Shown in pieces: positions 1 to 7,926 of a stretch of 32,221 bases of DNA. A model generated the notes under the pieces. The model was not told the origin of the DNA. It saw only the letters and a program-made list of their open reading frames with translations, and ran no database searches. A program made the translations under genes and the position numbers. Source of the DNA: an uncultured Alteromonadaceae bacterium (GTDB taxonomy: Bacteria > Pseudomonadota > Gammaproteobacteria > Pseudomonadales > Halieaceae); assembly GCA_913064725.1 (NCBI GenBank), contig CAJYAI010000026.1:1-32221 (forward strand), read 5' to 3'. How positions within the stretch are numbered: the first letter of the stretch is position 1; every line of letters begins with the position of its first letter.

Positions 1-26
1 TCTCGATAGCTGTGTAGTCAGCCTTG

Positions 27-401
27 TTAGTCTGATATTGAGACGACTGTTTGGTCAGCTTTAGCCACGCTGTTAGTGTTCGTACTAAGCTCACCTATCA
101 CCCTCCCGCCTTGGTCGCATTGTAATTCTCCGTAAACCACAGTGCCTTGAACCAATCCGGATGCCTTTATTGTGAGAAGCTTAGCCACGGATAAAGTTTG
201 CTCTGCACGACCTTCGATATCCGCCGTTTCAGCTACAACCTCACCTTTCAGTGTTCCACTTACCCCCACAATCAGATGACCAGCTTTAATGGTTCCATCC
301 ATACTTCCGTCAATGCGCGCCGTTCCATCTATGCTGATGGTAGCTCCCGACAGGCTGACTCCGACACCTACATAAAACTCGCATTCGCTTTGATTCGGCA
401 T
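27..401 (-). CDS. Bactofilin family cytoskeletal protein
   Basis: This 124-residue protein is a bactofilin (polymer-forming cytoskeletal protein, DUF583). The family builds membrane-associated beta-helical filaments that position cell-wall enzymes or polar structures. The sequence shows the expected short-period Gly/Val/Ile repeat through residues 20-105, with recurring turns such as IDGTARIDGSMDGTI, GTLKGEV and GLVQGTVVYGEL, flanked by short polar tails. The size is normal for a minimal bactofilin. The ATG at 401 follows a GGGAG Shine-Dalgarno sequence five bases upstream. It is not next to an M23 peptidase, a common bactofilin partner, although the left edge of the window lies 26 bases beyond its stop. 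It lies in the AT-rich, decayed region adjoining tRNA-Leu, so it may be cargo of an old integrated element. Family assignment is confident; its cellular role is not known. Confidence 0.8.
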   Translation of the reverse strand: MPNQSECEFYVGVGVSLSGATISIDGTARIDGSMDGTIKAGHLIVGVSGTLKGEVVAETADIEGRAEQTLSVAKLLTIKASGLVQGTVVYGELQCDQGGRVIGELSTNTNSVAKADQTVVSISD

Positions 402-1329
402 TTACACTCCCAGAGTAGTAGAACTAATTGGCTATACCTTTTCAATTAACGCTTTTTTACAGCTGGTTTGCAACCATCAAAAGGGTCGCATGAAATTGTG
501 CGCCTTCATATACCCAAGCTTCAGTTCAGTCAAACTTATCACTCCACTGTGAAACCCTGTTGCTCGGCTTCCGTAGCATCTATTTTACGATCCTGCTGAG
601 ATAACAATATTTGAGTTATCCCGCAGAGAATAACAACGATAACAAGTGCTTTGTTCCATTGACTCAGTCTATTCCACATTACTTTTGCCCCTTGAACCAC
701 TGCGTGCCGTTGACACTGCCCTCAAACAAGTAGTTACAGAAACAGACCGTTTTCGCTTATTAATTCAAAACCAAGGGCTTGCAAAACCTAAACGTCTTAC
801 TAGTTTTTATTAGGCGCTCAACTATGAGAAGAGGCAGTTCAAGATACTGAGTGAAGCAGCGTTTGAAGAGATTAAGGCGGCGGCTTTGAGAAAGATTCGG
901 GAAGAAGAGACTCAAAAGAAAAAGAACATCCTCTAAAAATCGCACTGATGAAGAGTGAAGATCCTTGGTAACGTTTACTTTCACGCACTAATCCACCTCA
1001 CATAACTTCGTAAGTTTCCTCTCCAGCTGTCGCTCCTGAGCCTCTGTCATGCGTTCTCCATAGGCATTGCGATGTGCTTACACTGGTTGAGTGGCAGTAG
1101 TTACCCGCCAGATACATCAGAAGCTAAATTTGAAAAAAAGTGGGTCTTTAGAAACAGGGTCGTGTTGCTGTTGTTAGTTATGGGTGAACGCGGTGTCGGG
1201 CTGTTCTAACTCAACTGACGATTAATGCCCCAAGCGAGTTTGGCATCTCGAAAAAAAATAGCATTCCAAATACCGTTAGCTAAAGTGTTATATCAGCATG
1301 GGGATCACTAAATCAATCTGGAGAAAATT
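402..1329. other. Long region without an intact recognisable gene, holding coding scraps
   Basis: Besides the 46-aa frame, only fragments are visible. On the minus strand, 679-756 reads as a C-terminus ending NYLFEGSVNGTQWFKGQK with no proper start, and 988-1077 reads as a charged C-terminal tail ending RQLERKLTKLCEVD. On the plus strand, a lysine/glutamate-rich tail (816-938, ending REEETQKKKNIL) follows an in-frame stop and has no start. A 45-codon plus-strand frame starts at 1072 (MCLHWLSG...) but overlaps the minus fragment, and neither is convincing. The minus frame at 760-984 is most likely the antisense shadow of the plus-strand fragment. Together these suggest decayed genes. No strong promoter or terminator was identified. 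Confidence 0.4.
539..679 (-). CDS. Possible small single-pass membrane protein (46 aa)
   Basis: A short reading frame opens with MWNRLSQWNKALVIVV and contains one hydrophobic segment at about residues 10-27, followed by a polar, acidic tail ending in FTVE. An AGGGG sequence lies eight bases before the ATG. The ATG overlaps the TAA stop of an upstream coding remnant in a TAATG junction, which suggests translational coupling. It points toward the bactofilin gene, 137 bases away. I do not recognise a family. It could be a real small inner-membrane protein or a chance frame in a degraded region; the ribosome site and clear membrane segment favour it being real. Confidence 0.35.
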   Translation of the reverse strand: MWNRLSQWNKALVIVVILCGITQILLSQQDRKIDATEAEQQGFTVE

Positions 1330-1809
1330 ATGAAAATCTTTAGTTCAACTGTTCTGCTAATCGTCGCAATATTGCTGTCTCCAATAGCTCTAACCGATAC
1401 CCTATCTGCAAAGCAAGGAGACGTTTCCGATGTTATGGCTGTTATAGAAAAGTGGGCAGAGCTAGAGCATGATCTGACGGCACAGGCCGAGCTTGTGAGG
1501 GACGATCGAGTACAGATTGGGGGTGGAATTAGACAAAGTAATCAAGCCGAAAATCTCGCGGTGCAGCTTATGCGATACAACGCGCTCATGGAATCGTGGG
1601 GTGGTGAGCCAGAGATGATCGTCAGAATCGAAGATCCGTTGGTAAGAGTCTATGGAGATGTAGCGGTTGCAAGTTTTATGCGCCTTTTCGACATTGCACC
1701 ACCCGGTGAACGCGCTAATAACACCGGCGCTGCATGGTTTTCGATGGTCTTGGTTAAGGATAAGGGCGAATGGAAGATAGCGCACCACCATGTTTCACCA
1801 GCAAGTTAA
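1330..1809 (+). CDS. Secreted NTF2-like (SnoaL/DUF4440-type) protein
   Basis: This 159-residue protein starts with a cleavable signal peptide (MKIFSSTVLLIVAILLSPIALT, probable cleavage near residue 22-27), so it is likely periplasmic. The rest looks like an NTF2-like alpha+beta cone domain: an N-terminal helix pair (DVMAVIEKWAELEHDL), a central helix with LMRYNALMESWGG, then strands ending in the characteristic WFSMVLVKDKGEWKIAHHHVS, where DKGEWKIAHHH is the family's typical last strand pair. Proteins of this fold include ketosteroid isomerase-like enzymes and many small-molecule-binding proteins; no specific activity can be assigned. A GGAG lies six bases before the ATG. It is a single gene convergent with the integrase remnant, three bases from its stop, in the tRNA-adjacent accessory region. 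Confidence 0.7.
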   Translation: MKIFSSTVLLIVAILLSPIALTDTLSAKQGDVSDVMAVIEKWAELEHDLTAQAELVRDDRVQIGGGIRQSNQAENLAVQLMRYNALMESWGGEPEMIVRIEDPLVRVYGDVAVASFMRLFDIAPPGERANNTGAAWFSMVLVKDKGEWKIAHHHVSPAS

Positions 1810-1812
1810 TAT

Positions 1813-2061
1813 CTATAACGCCTGAGCGTGTAGATACGAGGATGAGGCAGTAGCTGAATCCATTGCTCTGTGAAACTCGCCGTCAGTGCAGGAGTAAGCA
1901 AGACCTGGCTCTTTACAGAATTGCTTAGGATGGCTTGGAATGGCCTTTAGGAGCTTGGTAGGAAAGTCACGAACGTAGCGATAATTGCCATTCCGTCTTT
2001 CATTCAGATGAGTCCATTGCCGCTTCACAGGGAGCGTTCCTGACAATATTCCTGACAGCAA
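1813..2061 (-). pseudogene. Phage-type (tyrosine) integrase, N-terminal fragment
   Basis: The 82-codon frame contains THLNERRNGNYRYVRDFP followed by LLKAIPSHPKQFCKEPGL and TDGEFHRAMDSA. This matches the pattern at the N-terminus of many phage-like tyrosine integrases (DUF6538-type: short 'hxxRRxGxYYfRRxvPxxLr' followed by a 'slgt..d..eA...' helix). A GTG at 2028 (VKRQWTHLN...) would be the natural start; the frame also opens at a TTG at 2061. Only the first 70-80 residues exist: no core-binding or catalytic domain (R-HxxR-Y) follows, and the frame stops beside a convergent gene. Its location 53 bases from the tRNA 3' end, pointing away from it, is the usual place for an integrase gene of a tRNA-integrated element. 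Family assignment is by pattern and moderately confident. Confidence 0.5.
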
Positions 2062-2076
2062 CTAACCCTAGGAATA

Positions 2077-2105
2077 CTGAAAGTCAACGTTTATGCGACT
2101 CTCAG
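2077..2105 (-). terminator. Hairpin downstream of tRNA-Leu, possible terminator
   Basis: On the minus strand CTGAGAGTC and GACTTTCAG form a 9-bp stem with one G-U pair and an 11-base loop. It begins nine bases after the encoded CCA end of the tRNA, where a terminator of the secG-tRNA transcript could sit. There is no following T-run, so intrinsic termination is doubtful. It could instead be a processing signal or a recombination site of the integrated element. Confidence 0.3.
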
Positions 2106-2114
2106 CCTTATGTA

Positions 2115-2200
2115 TGGTGCGGAAGGCGGGACTTGAACCCGCACAGCCATAGGCCACTACCCCCTCAAGATAGCGTGTCTACCAATTCCACCACTTCCGC
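2115..2200 (-). tRNA. leuU: tRNA-Leu (anticodon GAG)
   Basis: The minus strand reads GCGGAAGTGGTGGAATTGG at the 5' end and pairs with CTTCCGC before an A discriminator and an encoded CCA. The anticodon arm is CTATC-TTGAGGG-GGTAG, giving anticodon GAG, which reads CUC/CUU leucine codons. A long variable arm and a T-arm (GCGGG-TTCAAGT-CCCGC) are present, as expected for a class II tRNA. It lies 14 bases after secG, the conserved gammaproteobacterial position, and is probably processed from the same transcript. The usual next genes (an initiator tRNA and rimP-nusA-infB) are absent on its 3' side, where an integrase fragment lies instead. Confidence 0.95.
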
Positions 2201-2214
2201 AAATTGTCTTAGCG

Positions 2215-2583
2215 CTAATCGATCGGGAGATCGCCAGCACTCGTAGCTTCTATTGGCTCGTCCGCAAGGGGTAGATCACTTGCAGGTGCCGAAGACGCTC
2301 CCTCAATTGATTGAAGGGGTACGTCAAAGCCAAGGTCATCGCTCACTGCATTTTGTTGGTCGGCAATCATAGCCAGCCCAAAACTCGTCGCGAAAAATAG
2401 CGCTGACAACCAGCCTGTAGCTGAGGTCAACACATTACCGCCGCCGGACGAGCCGAAAACCGTCTGTGACGCGCCTCCGCCAAATGAGGCTCCCACATCG
2501 GCGCCTTTGCCACGCTGCAGCAAGATCAATCCGATGATTGCTAGTGCTACCAGCAGGTGAACGACCAAAATAACTTGATTCAC
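2215..2583 (-). CDS. secG: Preprotein translocase subunit SecG
   Basis: SecG is the small auxiliary subunit of the SecYEG protein-conducting channel in the inner membrane. The 122-residue sequence has the family layout: TM1 at about 3-21 (VILVVHLLVALAIIGLILL), the QRGKGADVGASFGGGASQTVFGS signature at 23-45, TM2 at about 55-73, then a long acidic, Ala/Pro-rich tail. The start is GTG at 2583, six bases after GGAG. It is the last protein gene of the rlmE-ftsH-folP-glmM run, 95 bases after glmM, and is followed after 14 bases by tRNA-Leu. No tpiA lies between glmM and secG, unlike in Pseudomonas. Confidence 0.95.
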   Translation of the reverse strand: MNQVILVVHLLVALAIIGLILLQRGKGADVGASFGGGASQTVFGSSGGGNVLTSATGWLSALFFATSFGLAMIADQQNAVSDDLGFDVPLQSIEGASSAPASDLPLADEPIEATSAGDLPID

Positions 2584-2678
2584 TCTCTTCTCCGAAACCG
2601 ACGCTTTACCCGGTCGAAAACGTCTTTCCTAAGGGTGCGCGAGTCTACCCAAGTGCTGCCCAAGGGGCAAGGTTCTTA

Positions 2679-4019
2679 TTACGCTGCGCGCTCGATCGCG
2701 TCAGCGACTTCGTCCGCTAATTGCTGTATACCCAGGCCCTCATCACCCTCAACCATCACCCGGATAACAGGTTCTGTACCTGAGGGTCGCAATAACAGGC
2801 GCCCTCGTCCCTCAAGTAACGACTCCACCCTGCGACAGGCGTCATTAATGCTTGAGTGCGCGTTTAGATCAAACCCGCGACTTATCTTCACATTGACCAA
2901 AACCTGAGGCAGGGGTCTAAAGCCGTCTGTAAGGGCTTCCAGCGTCTTTGATGATGTCTGCACCGCCGCCAAGACCTGTAGCGCAGCGATAACCCCATCA
3001 CCAGTGGTACTGAGATCGCCGCAGATAATGTGGCCAGATGATTCACCGCCCAAGGACCAACCCTCCGCGACCATAAGCTCTTTTACATAGCGGTCGCCCA
3101 CCTGCGCTCGAGCAAGTCGAAGGCCACTCGCTTCCAGTGCTAACTCCAGCCCCATATTGGTCATGAGCGTACCGACAATGCCAGCTTGCGAATCACCATT
3201 TGCAAGTCGGTGCATGGCAAGCACGTAGAGCACGTCATCGCCCGTCAGTAACTCACCGCGAGCATCGACCATCTGAAGTCGGTCTCCGTCGCCATCAAAC
3301 GCAATACCAATATCCGCAGCCTCGGCTAGAACACGCGCTTGTAAAGCCGCCGGCTCAGTCGAGCCCACGCCGTCATTGATATTGTAGCCATCAGGCGCAG
3401 CACCCATAACGATGGTCGTTGCACCGAGCTCATCGAAAACAGCCGGGGCAATGTTGTAGGTTGCGCCGTGAGCGCAGTCGATGACGAGCTTAAGACCCTT
3501 TAAATTCAGTTCGCCCGGAAAGGTTGACTTGCAGTACTCGATGTAACGACCCGCAGCGTCCGAAATTCGGCTTGCCTTGCCTAGGCTTCTTGAGTCGACT
3601 GTGGTCATCGGGCTGTCAATCGCTGCCTCAATTTGCAGCTCGAGCTCATCCGACAGCTTGCTACCCTGCTGGTTGAAGAATTTGACGCCGTTATCGTAAT
3701 AGGGATTGTGCGAGGCACTTATCACGATACCGGCATCTGCTTTTTGGGTTCGGGTTAGCAACGCAATCCCCGGTGTTGGCAGTGGACCTAATAGCTTCAC
3801 GTTGGCGCCCGCTGCCACCAGTCCGGCCTGCAGCGCGGACTCAAGCATGTAGCCCGATACCCGCGTGTCTTTGCCGATGACCACCGTAGGCTTAGATCCA
3901 TCATTGCCCGAAAATACCTTACCGGTTGCCCAACCCAACTTGAGCATAAACTCAGGGGTGACAGGCGCGTCGCCTACACGACCTCGTATACCGTCTGTTC
4001 CAAAATACCGTCGACTCAC
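2679..4019 (-). CDS. glmM: Phosphoglucosamine mutase
   Basis: GlmM converts glucosamine-6-phosphate to glucosamine-1-phosphate in the cytoplasm, feeding UDP-GlcNAc for peptidoglycan and lipopolysaccharide. From the GTG at 4019 the protein is 446 residues, close to the 445 of E. coli, and begins (M)SRRYFGTDGIRGRVGD. Visible motifs are the active phosphoserine loop GIVISASHNP (Ser103), the Mg-binding DGDGDR (242-247), the sugar-specificity loop GGESSGHI and the phosphate-binding RPSGTEPVIRVM near the C-terminus. An in-frame start at 4043 would add eight residues, but the GTG at 4019 overlaps the folP stop in a GTGA junction and has GGGGAG just upstream, so I chose it. The tight junction implies coupling to folP. 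Confidence 0.95.
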   Translation of the reverse strand: MSRRYFGTDGIRGRVGDAPVTPEFMLKLGWATGKVFSGNDGSKPTVVIGKDTRVSGYMLESALQAGLVAAGANVKLLGPLPTPGIALLTRTQKADAGIVISASHNPYYDNGVKFFNQQGSKLSDELELQIEAAIDSPMTTVDSRSLGKASRISDAAGRYIEYCKSTFPGELNLKGLKLVIDCAHGATYNIAPAVFDELGATTIVMGAAPDGYNINDGVGSTEPAALQARVLAEAADIGIAFDGDGDRLQMVDARGELLTGDDVLYVLAMHRLANGDSQAGIVGTLMTNMGLELALEASGLRLARAQVGDRYVKELMVAEGWSLGGESSGHIICGDLSTTGDGVIAALQVLAAVQTSSKTLEALTDGFRPLPQVLVNVKISRGFDLNAHSSINDACRRVESLLEGRGRLLLRPSGTEPVIRVMVEGDEGLGIQQLADEVADAIERAA

Positions 4020-4867
4020 ACCTCTCCCCTTGTAGCGCGCCAAACTGCTAGTGCATCAGCCGTTTCTGCGACATCATGCACCCTGACAATAGATGCGCCC
4101 CGCGCTACTGCCAACACCGCGAGTACCGCGCTAGGCACCACCCGCTCAGAAGCAGGACGCCCTGTAATGGCGCCGATCATAGACTTTCGCGAGACACCAA
4201 CCAAGATCGGCAGCTCAAATGAGGCTAACTCTCCAAGACGTCTCAACATGTCATAGTTCTGAGCCACCGTTTTACCAAAACCAAATCCTGGGTCAATGAG
4301 CATTTGACTACGATCTATACCCGCATCAATGCACGCCGCTACGCGCTCGCCTAAGAAGGCTTTAACGTCATTGACCACATCGCAATACTGCGTGACCTCC
4401 TGCATGCGATCTGGCTCGTCCGACATATGCATGAGTGACATGGGTAGCTGAGCCTCCAGCGCCGCATCCAGAGCCCCTGGTCGCGAGAAAGCACGAACGT
4501 CGTTTAGCAAGCCGGCACCTTCACGAGCCGCTTCACGCATGACCTGCGGATTGCTGGTATCGACGGATAAAATGACATCGAGCCGTGGCGCGAGTAGCGA
4601 CACCGCCGTCATAACACGATCGAGTTCTTGCTGCGTAGAAACCGGTGCTGCACCCGGTCGGGTCGACTCACCCCCGATATCAAGTATGGCGGCACCATCC
4701 GTCACCATGTTGGCCGCTCGCATCAGGAGACGATCGACATCGACACCCGACTCGCTTAGCAGCTGACCGCCGTCAGAAAATGAGTCGGGCGTCACATTGA
4801 GGACGCCCATAATCTGAGGTGTGGCCAGCATGAGTTCACGCTGGCCACATTGGATGATCAAGGTCAA
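4016..4867 (-). CDS. folP: Dihydropteroate synthase
   Basis: FolP condenses 4-aminobenzoate with 6-hydroxymethyl-dihydropterin pyrophosphate in folate synthesis and is the sulfonamide target. The 283-residue TIM-barrel protein has IMGVLNVTPDSFSDGG (about 19-34), the second pterin-site motif DIGGESTRPGA (about 63-73), DPGFGFGKT (about 193-201) and the phosphate-binding RVHDV (about 262-266). The start is a TTG at 4867, five bases after the ftsH stop. It gives 18 residues before the IMGVLNVTP motif, as in E. coli, whereas the next ATG (4831) would leave only six. The Shine-Dalgarno sequence is poor (GAGTAAG), so translation may depend on coupling to ftsH. It overlaps glmM by four bases. Confidence 0.95.
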   Translation of the reverse strand: MTLIIQCGQRELMLATPQIMGVLNVTPDSFSDGGQLLSESGVDVDRLLMRAANMVTDGAAILDIGGESTRPGAAPVSTQQELDRVMTAVSLLAPRLDVILSVDTSNPQVMREAAREGAGLLNDVRAFSRPGALDAALEAQLPMSLMHMSDEPDRMQEVTQYCDVVNDVKAFLGERVAACIDAGIDRSQMLIDPGFGFGKTVAQNYDMLRRLGELASFELPILVGVSRKSMIGAITGRPASERVVPSAVLAVLAVARGASIVRVHDVAETADALAVWRATRGEV

Positions 4868-4872
4868 CTTAC

Positions 4873-6786
4873 TCAGTGCGTGACAGGGTCACCCACAGTG
4901 TCGTCCTGAGGGGCTGAAGCTTCAGGATCCGATGGTGAATCAGATGGACCGTCCTTCCAATCGGAGGGCGGGTTAGGCTTACGGCCTTCCATAATAGCGT
5001 CGATTTGCTCTGCATCGACAGTCTCGTATTGCATGAGCGCCTCGGCCATCAAGTCCATTTTACTGCGGTGCTCATCGAGTATGCTACGCGCTTTTTCGTA
5101 GCACTCATCAATGATTGAGCGCACTTCTCGGTCGATTGATAAAGCGGTTTCATCCGACATCGCCTTCGACGGTTGCCCCGCCGAGCGACCCAAAAATACT
5201 TCTTCGCCGCCCTCGTCGTACATGAGTGGTCCCATGACATCTGACAAGCCCCACTTGGTTACCATATTGCGCGCCATCTCGGTGGCGCGCTGGATATCGT
5301 TCGACGCACCTGTCGTGATGCCGTCTTTACCCAAGGTCATCTCCTCCGCCACTCGACCGCCAAACAGACTCGTAATTTGACTGATGATATGCCGTCGGCT
5401 CAGGCTATAGCGATCCTCCTCGGGCAAGAACATGGTGACCCCGAGAGCCCTGCCTCGCGGAATGATCGAGACCTTGTAAACCGGATCATGCTCTGGCATC
5501 AGGCGCCCAACAATCGCATGACCCGCTTCGTGATAGGCCGTATTTAACTTCTCTTTCTCGGACATCACCATGGAGCGACGTTCGGCACCCATCATGATCT
5601 TATCTTTAGCCAGTTCAAAATGCTGCATACCAACGGTACGGACACCCGCTCGCGCCGCAAACAGCGCAGCTTCGTTGACTAAGTTTGCGAGATCAGCACC
5701 AGAGAACCCTGGCGTGCCTCTCGCGATTTTTGATGCCTCCACGTTTTCTGCCAATGGCACTTTACGCATGTGCACTTTTAAGATCTGCTCGCGGCCTCGG
5801 ATATCTGGCAGTCCTACAGTGACTTGGCGATCGAAGCGCCCCGGACGCAACAGCGCAGGATCCAATACATCCGGCCTGTTTGTAGCAGCGATGACGATAA
5901 CCCCATCATTACCAGCGAAGCCATCCATCTCGACCAGCAGCTGGTTGAGCGTTTGCTCACGCTCATCATGACCACCACCTAAACCGGCGCCACGGTGTCG
6001 ACCCACCGCATCGATTTCGTCAATAAAAATGATGCAGGGCGATTGCTTTTTTGCCTGGTCAAACATGTCGCGAACTCGCGATGCACCGACACCCACGAAC
6101 ATCTCTACGAAATCTGATCCGGAGATCGAGAAAAAGGGCACCTTCGCCTCACCCGCAATGGCTTTAGCGAGTAAGGTTTTACCCGTGCCGGGCTGACCGA
6201 CCATAAGAACACCGCGCGGTATCCGACCGCCTAGTTTCTGAAAGCGGCTGGGGTCTCGTAAGAATTCCACTAATTCCTGAACGTCTTCTTTAGCTTCGTC
6301 AACGCCTGCAACGTCGGCAAAAGTCGTCGTAATTTGGTCTTCGCCCAACAACTTTGCTTTGCTCTTACCGAAGCTCATTGGTCCGCCGCGACCACCACCA
6401 CCGCCTTGCATCTGCCGCATAAAAAACATAAACACAGCGAGAATAAGCAGGATCGGGAAGCTCGCAACAAGCAATTGTGTCCACACAGATTGCTGCTCCG
6501 GCTGCTTACCTTCGACAACAACATTGTGCGACAACAAATCATCCATCAGCTTGGGATCTTCGACCATAGGTCGTATCGTCTCAAAGCTAGATCCGTCGGT
6601 GCGCTCCGCCGTAATGGTCAGGCCATCGACGACCACTTTCGACAGCCGATTGTTTTCGACCTCCTGAATGAAGGATGAGTAGCCCAGTTGTTCTTTTTGA
6701 CCCTGAGTATTGAAGTTGTTGAATACCGACAGCAGCACCGCTGCTATCGCCAGCCACAACAACATATTTTTCGCCATATTATTCAA
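4873..6786 (-). CDS. ftsH: ATP-dependent zinc metalloprotease FtsH
   Basis: FtsH is the membrane-anchored AAA+ protease that degrades misfolded membrane proteins and regulators such as LpxC. In the 637 residues I see TM1 (about 8-24), a periplasmic domain, TM2 (about 104-122), a Gly-rich linker, Walker A GQPGTGKT (197-204), Walker B IIFIDEID (252-259), the second region of homology [19 protein letters not shown] (301-319), and the zinc site HEAGH (419-423). The tail after about 600 is Pro/Ser/Asp-rich and disordered. The start is TTG at 6786, eight bases after a strong GGAGG; the ATG at 6777 matches the E. coli start (MAKN...) but sits 17 bases from GGAGG. rlmE lies 136 bases upstream. Confidence 0.97.
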   Translation of the reverse strand: MNNMAKNMLLWLAIAAVLLSVFNNFNTQGQKEQLGYSSFIQEVENNRLSKVVVDGLTITAERTDGSSFETIRPMVEDPKLMDDLLSHNVVVEGKQPEQQSVWTQLLVASFPILLILAVFMFFMRQMQGGGGGRGGPMSFGKSKAKLLGEDQITTTFADVAGVDEAKEDVQELVEFLRDPSRFQKLGGRIPRGVLMVGQPGTGKTLLAKAIAGEAKVPFFSISGSDFVEMFVGVGASRVRDMFDQAKKQSPCIIFIDEIDAVGRHRGAGLGGGHDEREQTLNQLLVEMDGFAGNDGVIVIAATNRPDVLDPALLRPGRFDRQVTVGLPDIRGREQILKVHMRKVPLAENVEASKIARGTPGFSGADLANLVNEAALFAARAGVRTVGMQHFELAKDKIMMGAERRSMVMSEKEKLNTAYHEAGHAIVGRLMPEHDPVYKVSIIPRGRALGVTMFLPEEDRYSLSRRHIISQITSLFGGRVAEEMTLGKDGITTGASNDIQRATEMARNMVTKWGLSDVMGPLMYDEGGEEVFLGRSAGQPSKAMSDETALSIDREVRSIIDECYEKARSILDEHRSKMDLMAEALMQYETVDAEQIDAIMEGRKPNPPSDWKDGPSDSPSDPEASAPQDDTVGDPVTH

Positions 6787-6922
6787 AACACCATCCTCCG
6801 GCCTGATATCGATGCCTATCGATTCACTAGTATAGCGGGGTATTCACCAACCGCGCACCCGTAAGAGATGGTGGCGCTGATAAGCTATTTCAAGGATTTA
6901 CGGGAACTTTGTCTAACTGGGT

Positions 6923-7546
6923 CTATATTCGGAAACCCCGAGCCACAACATAAACCTCCTTGGAGCGCGGTCTTGAGGCAAGTGGTTTGCGACTATTCAC
7001 CGCTTGGAAGCGCTCGCGAACCGACTTCAGCCAGCTATCAAAACCTTCGCCATGAAAGACTTTCGCCACAAACACACCGCCCTCGGGTAGCGTATGGATG
7101 GCAAAATCGAGTGCCAGCTCCACTAGATACATCGCTTTTGGTTGATCGACATCAACAATGCCGCTCATGTTGGGTGCCATGTCTGATAACACCACCGATG
7201 GCACATCAGCGCCTATTACAGACTGAATATCATCGAAGACCGACTGTTCCGTGAAGTCGCCCTCTATAAACTCGACACCTGCCAGGGCATCCATCGGCAG
7301 TATATCGCTGGCGATAACTCGCCCTTTGTGGCCCACCAGCTGCGCTGCTACTTGCGACCAGCTACCGGGAGCGCTACCCAAGTCGATCACTGTCATACCG
7401 GGGCGAATAAACCGGTCTTTTTCATTGAGCTCCAAAAGCTTATAACAGGCCCTTGAGCGATAACCGTCGGTTTGCGCCCGCTGCACATAGATATCGTCCC
7501 GATGTTCTTTGAGCCACGCTTTACTCGACCCACGCTTCTTCGCCAT
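6923..7546 (-). CDS. rlmE: 23S rRNA (uridine(2552)-2'-O)-methyltransferase RlmE
   Basis: RlmE (FtsJ/RrmJ) methylates the 2'-O of U2552 in the 23S rRNA A-loop late in 50S assembly, using S-adenosylmethionine. The 207-residue protein from the ATG at 7546 has [10 protein letters not shown] with the catalytic Lys36, the SAM-binding loop DLGSAPGSW (55-63), the catalytic Asp in VVLSDMAPN, Lys in VFVAKVFHG, and Glu in [11 protein letters not shown], completing the K-D-K-E tetrad. Length matches E. coli (209). An in-frame TTG at 7567 exists, but AGGAG lies nine bases before the ATG, and [14 protein letters not shown] fits the family N-terminus. It is divergent from yhbY with only 20 bases between start codons and precedes ftsH, the usual order. 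Confidence 0.95.
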   Translation of the reverse strand: MAKKRGSSKAWLKEHRDDIYVQRAQTDGYRSRACYKLLELNEKDRFIRPGMTVIDLGSAPGSWSQVAAQLVGHKGRVIASDILPMDALAGVEFIEGDFTEQSVFDDIQSVIGADVPSVVLSDMAPNMSGIVDVDQPKAMYLVELALDFAIHTLPEGGVFVAKVFHGEGFDSWLKSVRERFQAVNSRKPLASRPRSKEVYVVARGFRI

Positions 7547-7566
7547 TTTTAAGGACTCCTGAGACA

Positions 7567-7926
7567 ATGCCCGGTAGAATAACAGGCATAAACCCTGTGA
7601 CTTCAGACAACGAGTGCCAAATCTTGGAAAACCGATTACTAAAGCAATACCGGGCGATCGCCCACAAATTACACCCGATTGTAACTGTTGGAGGACAGGG
7701 CTTAACAGAAGGCATACAACTGGAACTCGACCGTGCCCTCTCTGATCACGAGTTGATTAAAATTAAGTTGAATGTTGGCGATCGTGATACTCGTGACGCA
7801 ATGATCACCGAACTAGTATTAACCTCGGGCGCAAAATTAGTGCAGAAAATTGGACATACAGCGACTCTGCTCCGGCAATCGCCGAACGCTGACCCGAAGA
7901 AGTCGAACCTCCAACGCATGCTCTAA
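7567..7926 (+). CDS. yhbY: Ribosome assembly RNA-binding protein YhbY (CRM domain)
   Basis: YhbY is a small CRM-domain protein associated with pre-50S particles. The frame gives 119 residues; the CRM fold is clear from [18 protein letters not shown] (with the GxxG loop), then a helix [14 protein letters not shown], and [16 protein letters not shown]. coli YhbY is 97 residues and begins about 12 residues before its LAHPLKP motif. A TTG at 7624 would reproduce that N-terminus here, removing 19 residues that have no counterpart and leaving room for a promoter. The ATG at 7567 lacks a good Shine-Dalgarno sequence, so the start is uncertain. It is divergent from rlmE, and its stop overlaps the next gene in a TAATG junction. 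In E. coli greA is its neighbour; here feoAB and an unknown gene intervene. Confidence 0.9.
   Translation: MPGRITGINPVTSDNECQILENRLLKQYRAIAHKLHPIVTVGGQGLTEGIQLELDRALSDHELIKIKLNVGDRDTRDAMITELVLTSGAKLVQKIGHTATLLRQSPNADPKKSNLQRML

Noticed and set aside
760-984. 74-codon minus-strand frame rich in Leu/Phe/Ser
   Set aside because: Its composition is that expected from the antisense of a Lys/Glu-rich coding tail on the plus strand; no ribosome site or family match.
6334-6678. Long plus-strand frames opposite ftsH
   Set aside because: They lie antisense to well-defined FtsH codons and resemble no protein; they are shadows of the gene on the other strand.
6829-6834. TATACT as the -10 of an ftsH promoter
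   Set aside because: Good -10 match but no -35-like hexamer at 16-18 bases and no extended -10 TG, so not called.
6858-6904. CCCGTAA ... TTACGGG inverted repeat between ftsH and rlmE
   Set aside because: Seven-base arms 33 bases apart in a gene gap; no T-run, no promoter spacing, and likely chance at this length.
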